Shown here piece after piece: positions 26,806 through 35,613 of a stretch of 64,000 bases of DNA. Location of the stretch: the NCBI RefSeq assembly GCF_004801255.1, contig NZ_CP036295.1:1996001-2060000 (forward strand). Direction: 5' to 3'. Numbering within the stretch: position 1 is the first letter of the stretch; every line of letters begins with the position of its first letter. The notes beneath the pieces are model-generated. The model did no database searches. It was not told where the DNA came from and was given only the letters and a program-made list of their open reading frames with translations. The translations under genes and the position numbers were made by a program. Origin of the DNA: Desulfovibrio desulfuricans (lineage in GTDB: Bacteria > Desulfobacterota > Desulfovibrionia > Desulfovibrionales > Desulfovibrionaceae).

Positions 26806-28260
26806 ATGAACGCACATCTTTTTGCACCGGAACTGGTTCTTCTTGCAGGCTGCCTGCTGGCATTCTGCATGACAATGACGGAATCCCGGACGCAAACCCT
26901 GCGCCTGGTGGTTCTTTGCGTGGGGGCGGCCTTTGCCGTCGCCTCTTTCGCCAGCCTGTTTGCCAAGGGAACCCTGTTTTACGGAGCCTACAAGGTTGAC
27001 CTGTTTTCGCAGCTGGTAAAATGCGTAATGTCTGCGGGCTTTACGCTCATGCTGCTTTTTGGGGCGGACACCAAGGGTATTTCTGTACGCATGCGCCCTG
27101 AATATTATTTCTTTTTGCTCTCAAGCCTGTTGGGGCTGACATTGCTCTCAAGCAGCGTGGAGCTCATCACCCTGTTCATCGCCCTTGAGCTGTCGTCGTA
27201 TTCGCTCTACCTGCTGGTGCCCATGCGCACGCCCTCGGACAATATGCGCGCGCCCATGGAGGCGGCCATCAAGTATCTGCTGTTTGGCGTAACGGCCTCG
27301 GGCATCATGCTCTTTGGCATGAGCTGGATTTTTGGCATAGCGGGCAGCACCTATCTTGAGCAGATACTGCCAGCCATGCGCTCGGCCCTGTCGCATGCTG
27401 ACAGCCCGCATGCCTTTGGGGCGCAGGCTGCCGCGCTGGTGGGCCTGCTGATGCTGTTTTGCGGCATGTTTTTCAAGCTGGCGGTGTTTCCCTTTCACTT
27501 TTGGGCGCCCGACGTATATCAGGGCGCGTCCAACGACACCACGGCCTTTATCGCATCCATTCCCAAAATTGTGGCTGTGGCCGTGCTGGCGCGGTTCTGC
27601 TCGCTGGCCTTTCCCGGCGAGGGGCACATTGCGCTGCTGCTGACGGGGCTTTCCATCGCCTCCATGTTTTACGGCAACCTCACGGCCCTGGTGCAGACAG
27701 ACGTAAAGCGCATGCTGGGCTTTTCGGGTATTGCGCATGCCGGGTATATCCTCATGGGCATGGCCACCATGCAGGGCTGGGGCATCGCCACATCGCTGTA
27801 CTACGCCACAGGCTATCTGTTCATGATGCTGGCTGCCTTTCTGGTGTTGTGCACTGTCTCCCCTGACGGCAAAAACCTGACCGTCAGCGATCTGAACGGC
27901 CTTTCGCGGCGATCCCCCATGCTGGCCTTTGTGCTTGGCGTAAGCATGTTTGCCCTGGCGGGCATTCCGCCCTTTGTGGGCTTTATGGGCAAATTTCTGC
28001 TGCTGACCGGCGCGTGGCGGGCGGGGCATACGGCGCTGGTGATTATTGCGGCCATCAACACGGCCATCGGCATCTACTATTATCTGCAGGTGGTGCGCGC
28101 CGCGTACACAGAGGCGGCCCCGCACAATGCCGAGGCCATTATACCGCACGCAGGCGCGCGCATGGCGGGCATATGCCTTGTTGGCCTGTTGCTGGCGCTG
28201 GGCATAGCGCCCGAAAGCATGATCCGGCTGGCTACGGAAGCAGTGCTGGCGGCCTGGTAG
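26806..28260 (+). CDS. nuoN: Complex I antiporter-like subunit N
   Basis: A 484-aa, about 14-TM subunit. NuoN landmarks: IALELSSYSLYLLVP with the conserved Glu, FPFHFWAPDVYQGASNDTTAFIASIPKI, VQTDVKRMLGFSGIAHAGYILMG and GIPPFVGFMGKFLLL. Last gene of the operon, followed by a strong terminator at 28398. No nuoE, F or G occurs anywhere in the cluster. Confidence 0.95.
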   Translation: MNAHLFAPELVLLAGCLLAFCMTMTESRTQTLRLVVLCVGAAFAVASFASLFAKGTLFYGAYKVDLFSQLVKCVMSAGFTLMLLFGADTKGISVRMRPEYYFFLLSSLLGLTLLSSSVELITLFIALELSSYSLYLLVPMRTPSDNMRAPMEAAIKYLLFGVTASGIMLFGMSWIFGIAGSTYLEQILPAMRSALSHADSPHAFGAQAAALVGLLMLFCGMFFKLAVFPFHFWAPDVYQGASNDTTAFIASIPKIVAVAVLARFCSLAFPGEGHIALLLTGLSIASMFYGNLTALVQTDVKRMLGFSGIAHAGYILMGMATMQGWGIATSLYYATGYLFMMLAAFLVLCTVSPDGKNLTVSDLNGLSRRSPMLAFVLGVSMFALAGIPPFVGFMGKFLLLTGAWRAGHTALVIIAAINTAIGIYYYLQVVRAAYTEAAPHNAEAIIPHAGARMAGICLVGLLLALGIAPESMIRLATEAVLAAW

Positions 28261-28397
28261 CCAGACAGGGACAATCCGCACAAAAACCTGCGACATCGGC
28301 CCGTGAACAACCAGCATGCGGCTGTAACGACAGACGCAGCTGGCATACCCACCGAGAGACATCGTGACAGTACAGCGCCTGGTTCGCCCGGCAGCAT

Positions 28398-28431
28398 AAA
28401 AGGAATTGGGCCTTCAGCCCAATTCCTTTTT
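28398..28431 (+). terminator. Rho-independent terminator of the nuo operon
   Basis: AAAAGGAATTGGGC pairs perfectly with GCCCAATTCCTTTT around a 5-base loop (14-bp stem) and ends in a T run, 138 bp after the nuoN stop codon. Confidence 0.92.
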
Positions 28432-28476
28432 GCGTGTGGACCAACGCCCGACGGGCTATCCGCCCCGTAACAAAAA

Positions 28477-28537
28477 ACTGGTCCGCCTTCGGCAGCAATT
28501 GCCAGAAAGCGGACCAGTCACAACGGTGAACACCGTT
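28477..28537. terminator. Convergent-side hairpins between nuoN and the zinc-knuckle gene
   Basis: ACTGGTCCGC (28477-28486) pairs with GCGGACCAGT (28509-28518); directly after it AACGGTG-AA-CACCGTT (28522-28537) forms a second hairpin 16 bases from the stop of the minus-strand gene. They probably terminate minus-strand transcription, although the T tracts are poor. Confidence 0.5.
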
Positions 28538-28552
28538 TGTTACAACACTATG

Positions 28553-28717
28553 CTAATCACACACGCCTTCGTGTTCCGGGCCTTCAGGAACCGTGCAGGC
28601 CTGCTGCCGTTTACCGGTTCCGTTGCATTCAAAACACTTGGAGTCATCTTTGTTCTTGCCGCTGCCGTGGCAAGCCGGGCACTTGGTGTACTCGTCTTCT
28701 TTCATTTTCTGGGCCAT
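28553..28717 (-). CDS. Zinc-knuckle mini-protein (DnaJ-type CxxCxGxG pair)
   Basis: A 54-aa protein starting MAQKMKEDEYTKC, with two CxxCxGxG-type motifs, CPACHGSG and CFECNGTG, separated by eight residues: the zinc-binding half-unit of the DnaJ/TsuI cysteine-rich domain. A further Cys pair lies at the C-terminus. AAAGGAGGAATCTGAG before the ATG at 28717 is a strong site; the frame is open further upstream without one. Alone between convergent and tandem genes. Likely an RNA-, protein- or metal-binding accessory protein; function unknown. Confidence 0.8.
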   Translation of the reverse strand: MAQKMKEDEYTKCPACHGSGKNKDDSKCFECNGTGKRQQACTVPEGPEHEGVCD

Positions 28718-28817
28718 CTCAGATTCCTCCTTTGAGAGTTGTGCTCTATACAGATTGTTAGCACCTCGACCACGAGGGCACAAGGCCGACCTTATGCTCT
28801 GGAGCGGCGCAAACCGC

Positions 28818-29774
28818 TCAGGCATTGCCGATCAGCAGACCGGTGAGAAAAACAAGAACGCCCCCCAGCACCACCTGCAAAGCGGCGGAAAGCACAGGGG
28901 TATCCATGTACCGCGACCGTATCCAGGTTATCGAGGCAAGTTCCAGCACCACCACGGCCAAGGCCGCCATGAGCGCCGTATGATAATTGACGATAAGAAA
29001 GGGCAGCGTATGCCCTATGCCGCCGAGGGTCGTCATGAGGCCGCACACAAGGCCTCGCACCCAGGGGTGCCCACGGCCTGTTATGCTGCCGTCGTCTGAA
29101 AGCGCCTCGGCAAAGCCCATGCTGATGCCCGCGCCCAGCGAGGCTGCCAGGCCCACCAAAAAAGCCTGCCACGTATCCTGCGTAGCCGCCGCAGCCGCAA
29201 AGACTGGCGCGAGGGTGGACACGCTGCCGTCCATAAGCCCGGCCAGCCCTGGCTGTATGACCTGCAGGGCGTAAAGGCGGCGCTGCGTGGCTTTTTCCGA
29301 GTCCACAGCCTCGGAGTTCAAATGCTCGCGCGAAAGCCGCTCGGCGTTGACCTCATGCCTGCGCTCGGCCTGGGCCAGATCGTCCAGCAGCAGACGTATC
29401 TCGGCATCTGTAGCTCTGGCGGCGGCTTTTTCATAAAACTGCCGGGTCTCATACTCCATTGAAGCTGTAAACCGGCGCACGGCCTCAAGGCCCAGAGGCC
29501 GCACAAGCCACAGCGGCTTGCGCTGCACAAAGCCTTTTACATCCTGCCTGCGGATAAGGGGGATATGCCCGCCGAACTTTTTGCGGCACAGATCTGTAAG
29601 CTTTTGGCGATGCACGGTTTCTTCCGCGCCCATGCCGGAAAGCAGCGCCGCAGTGGCCGGAAAGTCGTCTCGCAGGGCATCGGCAAAGTCCGCGTAGATG
29701 CGCTCGTCTTCTTCTTCAAGCGAAATGGCCAGAGCCAGAATTTCCTGCTCACTGAGATCAACAAATTTTTTCAT
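28818..29774 (-). CDS. Ferritin-like/VIT1 fusion, probable iron-manganese transporter
   Basis: A 318-aa protein of the MbfA type. The N-terminal 150 residues form a rubrerythrin/ferritin-like four-helix domain with the Glu/His metal ligands ([44 protein letters not shown]). From about residue 165 a CCC1/VIT1 membrane domain follows ([37 protein letters not shown], five TM). Known members export iron or manganese and the ferritin domain acts as sensor or donor. Single gene on the minus strand. Confidence 0.88.
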   Translation of the reverse strand: MKKFVDLSEQEILALAISLEEEDERIYADFADALRDDFPATAALLSGMGAEETVHRQKLTDLCRKKFGGHIPLIRRQDVKGFVQRKPLWLVRPLGLEAVRRFTASMEYETRQFYEKAAARATDAEIRLLLDDLAQAERRHEVNAERLSREHLNSEAVDSEKATQRRLYALQVIQPGLAGLMDGSVSTLAPVFAAAAATQDTWQAFLVGLAASLGAGISMGFAEALSDDGSITGRGHPWVRGLVCGLMTTLGGIGHTLPFLIVNYHTALMAALAVVVLELASITWIRSRYMDTPVLSAALQVVLGGVLVFLTGLLIGNA

Positions 29775-29841
29775 GATTCCTTACCACTACGGCAGCTCTC
29801 TTCATAAGGCAGGACAAGCCCGCATCAACGCCTTACGCCCT

Positions 29842-29880
29842 CACGCGCCGGCGCCGGACTGATGCCAGCACCGGCGCGTG
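29842..29880. terminator. Hairpin downstream of the aldehyde dehydrogenase gene
   Basis: CACGCGCCGG (29842-29851) and CCGGCGCGTG (29871-29880) form a 10-bp GC stem, 26 bp beyond the stop of the minus-strand dehydrogenase and upstream of the VIT1 fusion gene. There is no long T tract on the minus strand, so termination is likely but not certain. Confidence 0.45.
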
Positions 29881-29906
29881 GAGTTGTTTTGCGCCGCTAA
29901 AGGCGA

Positions 29907-31298
29907 CTAAAACTCCGCGTCAATATCCACAATGCCCGTCACCTTGTGGTTCACGAACTCCTTGATGCCCAGCCCGATCAGCTCGCGCCCGTAGCCGGAG
30001 CGCTTGATGCCGCCAAAGGGAATATCCGCCTTGACCATGGTGGGGTGGTTTACAAAAACCATGCCCGTTTCAATACGGTCAGCCACTGCTCTGGCGTGTT
30101 TTGCGTCTTTTGAAAACACCGAGCCGCCCAGCCCAAAGGGGGTGTCGTTGGCGATGCGCACGGCGTCATCGTCATCCCTGGCGCGGAATATCATGGAAAC
30201 AGGACCAAAAAACTCCCACAACCTCGCCGGGTTGGCATCGGCCACGCCGGTAAGGATGGTCGGCTGCACAAACGCGCCCCTGACCGGAACCTTGGGCCCA
30301 ACCTGCTGCGCCTTGGCCCCGGCGGCCACGGCCTTGGCTATTTTGCCGCGCACAAGGTCAGCCGCGCCCTGGGACGAAAGCGGCGCCAGCGTGGTGGCAG
30401 GGTCCATGGGGTCGCCAGCCTTGAGCGCTGCGACGCCCTTGGTGTATTTTTCCATAAACTCGTCGTAAATTTCGTCGGCCACTATGATGCGCTTGGACGA
30501 AACGCAGACCTGCCCGGCGTTCCAGTGCCGCCCAAACACCGCCCAGTTCACGGCTTTGTCCACATCCGCATCGGCCAGCACCACAAAGGCATCCGACCCG
30601 CCGAGCTCAAGCGTGGATTTTTTCAAAGCTCTGGCCGCCTGCGCGGCAACCACCGCGCCAGCTTCTTCCGAACCGGTCAGGGCCACGCCGTGCACGCGGG
30701 GGTCGTTAAGAATCATCTCGATCTGCTCCCTGGTGGGGTACAGATTGATAAACGCCCCGGCGGGCAGCCCGGCCGCATGCATGAGCTTTTCAAACCGCGC
30801 TGCGCTTTGCGGCACATTGGAGGCGTGCTTGAGCAGCATGGTGTTGCCCGCGGAGAGCTGCGGGGCAAGGATGCGGGCTATCTGATAGTAGGGGAAGTTC
30901 CACGGCTCAATGGCCAGCAGCACGCCCAGAGGCTCGTGCGTAACCCAGACCTCGCCCTCGGCCGCGTCGCTCAGGGGCAGCTTTTCGGGGGCGAGCAGCT
31001 TTTGGGCATTTTGCGCATAGTATTCAAATATTCTGGCCGAAAGTTCCACCTCTGCCCGTGCTTCGCCAATAATTTTGCCCATTTCAAGGGTCAGCAGAGC
31101 CGCGTGCTCTTCCATGCCCGCCCGCAGCAGGTCGGCCGCCTTTTGCAGTATTTTTGCTCTTTCCCCAAACGAGGTTTTGCGCCACTGCAAAAAAGCGCTG
31201 TGAGCGCTTGCTATGGCTGCGGTTACTTCCGCATCGGTTGCTTCGGGAAAGGTCTTGAGGGTTTCGCCCGTGTAAGGATTGACTGTTGCGTATGACAT
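29907..31298 (-). CDS. NAD(P)-dependent aldehyde dehydrogenase (succinate-semialdehyde type)
   Basis: A 463-aa ALDH-superfamily enzyme oxidising an aldehyde to its acid. Visible landmarks: LLAIEPWNFPYYQ (cofactor loop), LTGSEEAGAVVAAQ, catalytic Glu in STLELGGSD, catalytic Cys in NAGQVCVSSKR, and the C-terminal KRSGYGRELIGLGIKEF. The pattern is nearest to YneI/GabD-type succinate-semialdehyde dehydrogenases, but the substrate is not provable. The ATG at 31298 is preceded by TTGAGGCAGACA. No pathway partners adjacent. The upstream 31311-31600 stretch is AT-rich with no gene. Confidence 0.88.
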   Translation of the reverse strand: MSYATVNPYTGETLKTFPEATDAEVTAAIASAHSAFLQWRKTSFGERAKILQKAADLLRAGMEEHAALLTLEMGKIIGEARAEVELSARIFEYYAQNAQKLLAPEKLPLSDAAEGEVWVTHEPLGVLLAIEPWNFPYYQIARILAPQLSAGNTMLLKHASNVPQSAARFEKLMHAAGLPAGAFINLYPTREQIEMILNDPRVHGVALTGSEEAGAVVAAQAARALKKSTLELGGSDAFVVLADADVDKAVNWAVFGRHWNAGQVCVSSKRIIVADEIYDEFMEKYTKGVAALKAGDPMDPATTLAPLSSQGAADLVRGKIAKAVAAGAKAQQVGPKVPVRGAFVQPTILTGVADANPARLWEFFGPVSMIFRARDDDDAVRIANDTPFGLGGSVFSKDAKHARAVADRIETGMVFVNHPTMVKADIPFGGIKRSGYGRELIGLGIKEFVNHKVTGIVDIDAEF

Positions 31299-31600
31299 TG
31301 TCTGCCTCAAATTTGCTTCGCGCCCGGCCAGATCTCCAATGGAAACCTATGGTCAAAAACGTGTATATGGGTCTGTTTCAGGCGGCTTGCGCCACCTGCC
31401 TTTTTTCCTGTCAAAAATCAGTTAACACCGAGAGCTGGTTTGGCAAGATGTCTATTGAAATTAATTATCAATAAATTATTGAGGTCAGGGACTACCCGCA
31501 ACGCAGGCAATTCAGCATGCCCGGCGCATGCACAGCAATGGCGGCGGATTGGCGGCGAATTGGCAACGGACTGGAATGGCTGGCATAACCGCGCCACGCA

Positions 31601-31628
31601 AAAAGCCGACCCACAGGGGGTCGGCTTT
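31601..31628 (-). terminator. Rho-independent terminator of hslU
   Basis: AAAGCCGACCC and GGGTCGGCTTT form an 11-bp stem with a five-base loop; on the minus strand the stem is followed by a T run. It lies 38 bp beyond the hslU stop. Confidence 0.88.
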
Positions 31629-31665
31629 GGCTGATTGCTGCGACGTTGCGCGCGTAAGATGCGGC

Positions 31666-32979
31666 CTACAGAATATACTGGCTCAGGTCCTGGTCGTCGC
31701 GCACGTCTTGCAGATGCTCTTCCACATAAGTCTTGTTTACCACCACCTGCGCGCCGGGCATCTCTGGAGCGTCAAACGATATGTCGGCCAGAATTTTTTC
31801 CATGATGGTGTAAAGCCGCCGCGCGCCGATATTTTCCGTGCGGGCATTGGTGTCTTCGGCAAAGGCCGCGATTTCTTCCAGACCGTCATCCGTAAAGCTC
31901 AGGCGAATCTGCTCTGTGGCCAGCAGGGCTTCGTACTGCTTGGTCAGGGCGTTGTCCGGCTCTTTGAGGATGCGCAAAAACTCTTCCTTGCCCAGGGGCT
32001 GCAGCTCCACCCGCAGGGGAAAGCGCCCCTGAAGCTCGGGTATCATGTCCGACGGTTTGCTGAAATGGAACGCGCCCGCCGCGATAAACAGGATGTGGTC
32101 GGTGCGGATCATGCCGTACTTGGTGTTGACCGAGCTGCCTTCCACAATGGGCAGCAGGTCGCGCTGCACGCCCTCGCGCGATATGTCGGAGGTACGGTTT
32201 TGCGACGAGCTGGCGATCTTGTCGATTTCGTCAATAAAGATGATGCCCGTCTGCTCCACACGCTCGCGGGCCTTGTCCACCAGGGCATCCTGGTCCACCA
32301 GCCTGCCCGATTCTTCCTGCACCAGCACGGCAAAGGCGTTGCGTACCTTCATTTTGCGGCGGCTGTGCGTGGGCGGAAAGGCCTTGCTGAACATGTCCTT
32401 GACCTGGCCGCCCATCTGCTCCATGCCGGGGATGGCAAAAAGATCAACGCTGCCTCCGCCCTGCTCGGTCACTTCCACTTCCACTTCGCGGTCGTCCAAA
32501 AAACCCAGGCGAAACTGCTGCAACAGCTTTTCGCGCGTGGAGGTTCGTTCGTCCGAGCCAAACGAGCTGGGCAAGAGCAGATCCATCAGGCGCGATTCCG
32601 CAGCGGCCTCGGCAGCCTTGCGCACGCGGGCGTTTTCCTCATCTCGCATAAGGTTGATGCCGATTTCCATGAGGTCGCGCACCATGGATTCCACATCGCG
32701 TCCCACATAGCCCACCTCGGTAAACTTGGTGGCCTCCACCTTTACAAAGGGCGCACCCGAAAGCTTTGCCAGACGGCGGGCGATTTCGGTTTTGCCCACG
32801 CCCGTGGGCCCCATCATGATGATGTTCTTGGGTGAAACCTCGTCGCGCAGCTCCGGCGCCAGGCGCTGCCGCCGCCAGCGGTTGCGCACCGCAACGGCCA
32901 CCATGCGCTTGGCCTGCTCCTGTCCCACCACAAATTTATCAAGTTCGGCAACGATGCCGCGAGGTGTCAAAGTGCTCAT
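31666..32979 (-). CDS. hslU: HslU (ClpY) ATPase of the HslUV protease
   Basis: A 437-aa AAA+ unfoldase. [17 protein letters not shown] starts the protein; Walker A is GPTGVGKTE, the pore motif region GYVGRDVE, the variable I domain spans about residues 110-235, Walker B IIFIDEID, and sensor-2 [14 protein letters not shown]. The C-terminus ends LSQYIL, the tail that inserts into HslV. AGGAG stands before ATG. The peptidase gene hslV, usually next door, is absent from the window and must be elsewhere. Followed by a strong terminator, so monocistronic. Confidence 0.96.
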   Translation of the reverse strand: MSTLTPRGIVAELDKFVVGQEQAKRMVAVAVRNRWRRQRLAPELRDEVSPKNIIMMGPTGVGKTEIARRLAKLSGAPFVKVEATKFTEVGYVGRDVESMVRDLMEIGINLMRDEENARVRKAAEAAAESRLMDLLLPSSFGSDERTSTREKLLQQFRLGFLDDREVEVEVTEQGGGSVDLFAIPGMEQMGGQVKDMFSKAFPPTHSRRKMKVRNAFAVLVQEESGRLVDQDALVDKARERVEQTGIIFIDEIDKIASSSQNRTSDISREGVQRDLLPIVEGSSVNTKYGMIRTDHILFIAAGAFHFSKPSDMIPELQGRFPLRVELQPLGKEEFLRILKEPDNALTKQYEALLATEQIRLSFTDDGLEEIAAFAEDTNARTENIGARRLYTIMEKILADISFDAPEMPGAQVVVNKTYVEEHLQDVRDDQDLSQYIL

Positions 32980-33204
32980 CAATCGCTCCTGCTGAAAACA
33001 TATTCTTATTAAATATAGGCACTGCCGCCCATATGGCAATGGACGAAGCGCCGTTTTGTCCATAGGCAGCCTGCCCCGCACGGCTCACCAGCTCTGCGGC
33101 AAAATCGCTGCCAGCGCGGCGACGTCATCACAGTTGCTCTTGCGAAGAATTTTGGCCAACGATACACTGAATTAATGCTGGGCAAAATTATTTCCGCATT
33201 TTTT

Positions 33205-33223
33205 AATAATAATAATCATTGAC
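33205..33223. promoter_or_regulatory. Fur-box-like site upstream of tpx
   Basis: AATAATAATAATCATTGAC matches the 19-bp Fur consensus GATAATGATAATCATTATC at 15 positions and overlaps a TTGACA that could be the -35 box of tpx (about 55 bp before its ATG). A PerR-type regulator could use a similar AT-rich site. Which regulator binds is inference. Confidence 0.45.
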
Positions 33224-33278
33224 AATAAAGCCTTGATGCCACAGAATCCAAGAACCCTGAAACAATAAGGAGTTCCCT

Positions 33279-33782
33279 ATGAATACAGTTACATTTAAAG
33301 GCAATGTCATGCATCTTGAAGGTTCCCAGCCTGCCGTCGGCGGCAAGGCCCCCGATTTTACGCTGACCGCCAACGATATGAGCCCCCGCAGCCTCAAAGA
33401 TTACGCTGGCAAGGTGCTGGTGCTGGTGTGCGTTCCGTCGCTTGATACTCCGGTGTGCGATATGGAAGTGCGCCGCTTCAACACCGAGGCCGCCGCTCAG
33501 TCAGACAAAGTGCGCATTGTGGCTGTCAGCCGCGACCTGCCCTTTGCACAGGCCCGCTGGTGCGGAGCAGCTGGCGTAACCGCCGTTGAAACTCTTTCGG
33601 ACTACCGCACCGCCGCCTTTGGCAAAACCTACGGCGTCCTGATCAAGGAGCTGGACCTGCTGGCCCGCTCCATATTCGTGGTCGGCCCCGACGGCACGCT
33701 GGCTTACAGCCAGCTGGTAAATGAAGTTACCCACGAGCCCGACTACGCAGCCGCCCTTGAGGCCGTGAAAAAGCTCGCCTAG
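33279..33782 (+). CDS. tpx: Thiol peroxidase Tpx (atypical 2-Cys peroxiredoxin)
   Basis: A 167-aa peroxiredoxin reducing hydroperoxides with thioredoxin. Peroxidatic Cys60 lies in SLDTPVCDME and resolving Cys95 in ARWCGAAG, matching the Tpx subgroup pattern (positions close to those of the E. coli enzyme). AATAAGGAGTTCCCT precedes ATG. Single gene with its own AT-rich promoter region and a strong terminator; fits oxidative-stress defence in an anaerobe. Confidence 0.95.
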   Translation: MNTVTFKGNVMHLEGSQPAVGGKAPDFTLTANDMSPRSLKDYAGKVLVLVCVPSLDTPVCDMEVRRFNTEAAAQSDKVRIVAVSRDLPFAQARWCGAAGVTAVETLSDYRTAAFGKTYGVLIKELDLLARSIFVVGPDGTLAYSQLVNEVTHEPDYAAALEAVKKLA

Positions 33783-33801
33783 CAGCACCCTGGCTGTACG
33801 C

Positions 33802-33841
33802 AAAACCGCCTTCCCCGTAAAACCGGAGAAGGCGGTTTTTT
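33802..33841. terminator. Bidirectional terminator between tpx and znuB
   Basis: AAAACCGCCTTC (33802-33813) pairs with GAAGGCGGTTTT (33828-33839), 12-bp stem with an A run on one side and a T run on the other, so it can end both tpx and the convergent znu operon. Confidence 0.92.
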
Positions 33842-33874
33842 GCATTCTCATTGCAGTCAGCGCACAAGGTGCGG

Positions 33875-34738
33875 TTATCCGCGTCTGCGCTCTCTCGTCT
33901 GCGCAGCCACAAGGCTCAGCCCAAACCAGCAGCAGGCCACAAGTATGATCGTAGCGCCGCTTGCCGTGGCCAGCCACTCCTGCGCCGACAGCGCAAGCCC
34001 CGCAAAGGCTGACGATGTGCCCACCAAAAGCGCCCACCAGAACATGCCCCCGGCCGAACAGGCAAGGTTGCGGGCGGTGGCGGCAGGCACGATCAGCATG
34101 GCGGTAACCAGCAGCACGCCCACCGCCCATACCGAAAACATCACCACCAGTGCCAGCAGACCCGCAAACGCATACTGCCACAGGGCCACCCGCACGCCGT
34201 GAACCCGCGCCATGACAGGGTTAAGGGCAATGTACAGCAACCTGTTGTAGCCAAAAGCCTGAAACACCAGCAGGGCCGCAAACAGCAACGCCAAAAAACC
34301 GATCTCGCCGTCGGTGATGGTGAGGATATCGCCGTAAAGAAAGCGCTGCATATCCCTGCCGATGCCCTCGGCTCGGCTCACCACGGCAAGGCCAAAGGCC
34401 ACCACGGCGGAAAAAACAATGCCGATGACCGTGTCGGACGAAAGATCGCTTTTGCGGCGCACTGCCATGATGCCCAGCCCCACCAGAATGCCAAAAAGGG
34501 GCATGGACAGACGGGGCGGCACAGCCAGTATCAGGCCAAGGGCAACACCGGCAAAGGCCGAATGCCCGATGGCATCTGAAAAAAAGGCCATACGAAAATT
34601 GATGACCTCCACTCCGAGCACCGAGGCCATGGGGGCCAGCAGCAGCAAACCCAGCAAAGCCTGCTGCATAAAACGCATCTGCAGACAATCGAGCGGGATC
34701 ATGGCAATCAGCGAGTAGACAGGGCTGAGATCAAGCAC
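33875..34738 (-). CDS. znuB: ABC zinc/manganese importer permease
   Basis: A 287-aa, about eight-TM permease of the ABC-3 family. Typical helices: ALLGLLLLAPMASVLGVEVINFRMAFFSDAIGHSAFAGVALG in parts, and the cytoplasmic EAA-like region. I chose the GTG at 34738, with AGGGAG upstream, overlapping the end of the ATPase gene by 8 bp; an in-frame ATG at 34702 is the alternative. Third gene of a znuA-znuC-znuB operon. Zinc is preferred over manganese because of the His-rich binding protein. Confidence 0.88.
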   Translation of the reverse strand: MLDLSPVYSLIAMIPLDCLQMRFMQQALLGLLLLAPMASVLGVEVINFRMAFFSDAIGHSAFAGVALGLILAVPPRLSMPLFGILVGLGIMAVRRKSDLSSDTVIGIVFSAVVAFGLAVVSRAEGIGRDMQRFLYGDILTITDGEIGFLALLFAALLVFQAFGYNRLLYIALNPVMARVHGVRVALWQYAFAGLLALVVMFSVWAVGVLLVTAMLIVPAATARNLACSAGGMFWWALLVGTSSAFAGLALSAQEWLATASGATIILVACCWFGLSLVAAQTRERRRG

Positions 34739-35606
34739 GGGGGGCTCCCTGACTTGGCGTCTTTGCACCGCTGCGGGCGGCCTGACGGGCGGCCTGGCGT
34801 CGCGCGATGGCCGAATAATTGGGCAGCAGCCCCTCGGCTTCGCTTACAGCGCCGCACTGCGGGCAGCCGGGGTCTTCGGGATCGCACTGGTCGGGGTACA
34901 GATGAATGGGCACGCCAAAAAGCTCCATCAGGGTTGACGAAATGAGCGTGGCGCGGGGTGCGCCCATGGCGCACACGGTCTTGTTGAGACAGATGACATG
35001 GGTGGCATAGTGCGCCACCAGCGGCAGATTGTGGCTGACCATAATCTGCGTAAAACCGCGCTCGCGGCGGGCTGCATCAAGCATTTCCCAAAACAGCCTT
35101 TCTCCGCGTATGTCAACGCCTGCCGCCGGTTCATCAAGCACCAGCAGCTCAGGATCACGCCCCAGCGCGGCCGCCAGCAGCACCCTGCGCAACTCGCCGC
35201 CCGAGAGGTCGCCCATGCGGCTCTGCTCGAGATGCTCGGCCTTGACCATTTGCAAAAGCCTGCGCCCTTCTGCCCGTGCAAAGGGGCGCAGGCCCAACCA
35301 GAGTGGCTGTTGCTGGCAGCTTAACGCCATAAATTCGCTCACGCGCAGGGGCAGGCTGCGGTCCATGCTCAAAAGCTGCGGCACATAGGCCATGCGCGGT
35401 TGCCGTCTCGCGCCAGCAAACTGGATGCCCCCCGTGTACGCAAGCTCGCCGATAAGACAAAGCAGCAGCGTGGTCTTGCCTGCCCCGTTGGGGCCCACAA
35501 TAACCGTGCTGCCGCCCGCTGGCGCGGTGGCGCAGATGCCTTCAAGGATATGGTTGCCCCCCCGGCTGAGGCATACATTCTCAAAGCAGACCGAGGGGGC
35601 AAGCAT
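34731..35606 (-). CDS. znuC: ABC zinc importer ATPase with cysteine-bearing C-terminal tail
   Basis: A 291-aa ATP-binding subunit: Walker A GPNGAGKTT, signature LSGGELRRV, Walker B LLVLDEP, H-loop VSHNLPL. Beyond the usual end (about residue 220) is a tail of some 65 residues containing CDPEDPGCPQCGAV, a C-x6-C-x2-C set that could bind zinc, and a basic Ala/Arg end. Starts at ATG 35606, eight bases after the znuA stop. Confidence 0.9.
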   Translation of the reverse strand: MLAPSVCFENVCLSRGGNHILEGICATAPAGGSTVIVGPNGAGKTTLLLCLIGELAYTGGIQFAGARRQPRMAYVPQLLSMDRSLPLRVSEFMALSCQQQPLWLGLRPFARAEGRRLLQMVKAEHLEQSRMGDLSGGELRRVLLAAALGRDPELLVLDEPAAGVDIRGERLFWEMLDAARRERGFTQIMVSHNLPLVAHYATHVICLNKTVCAMGAPRATLISSTLMELFGVPIHLYPDQCDPEDPGCPQCGAVSEAEGLLPNYSAIARRQAARQAARSGAKTPSQGAPRA

Positions 35607-35613
35607 TGTGTTG

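Noticed and set aside
23443-26875. Two minus-strand frames of more than 500 codons opposite the antiporter-like genes
   Set aside because: His/Gln/Arg-rich with no hydrophobic or domain pattern; sense strand encodes clear complex I subunits.
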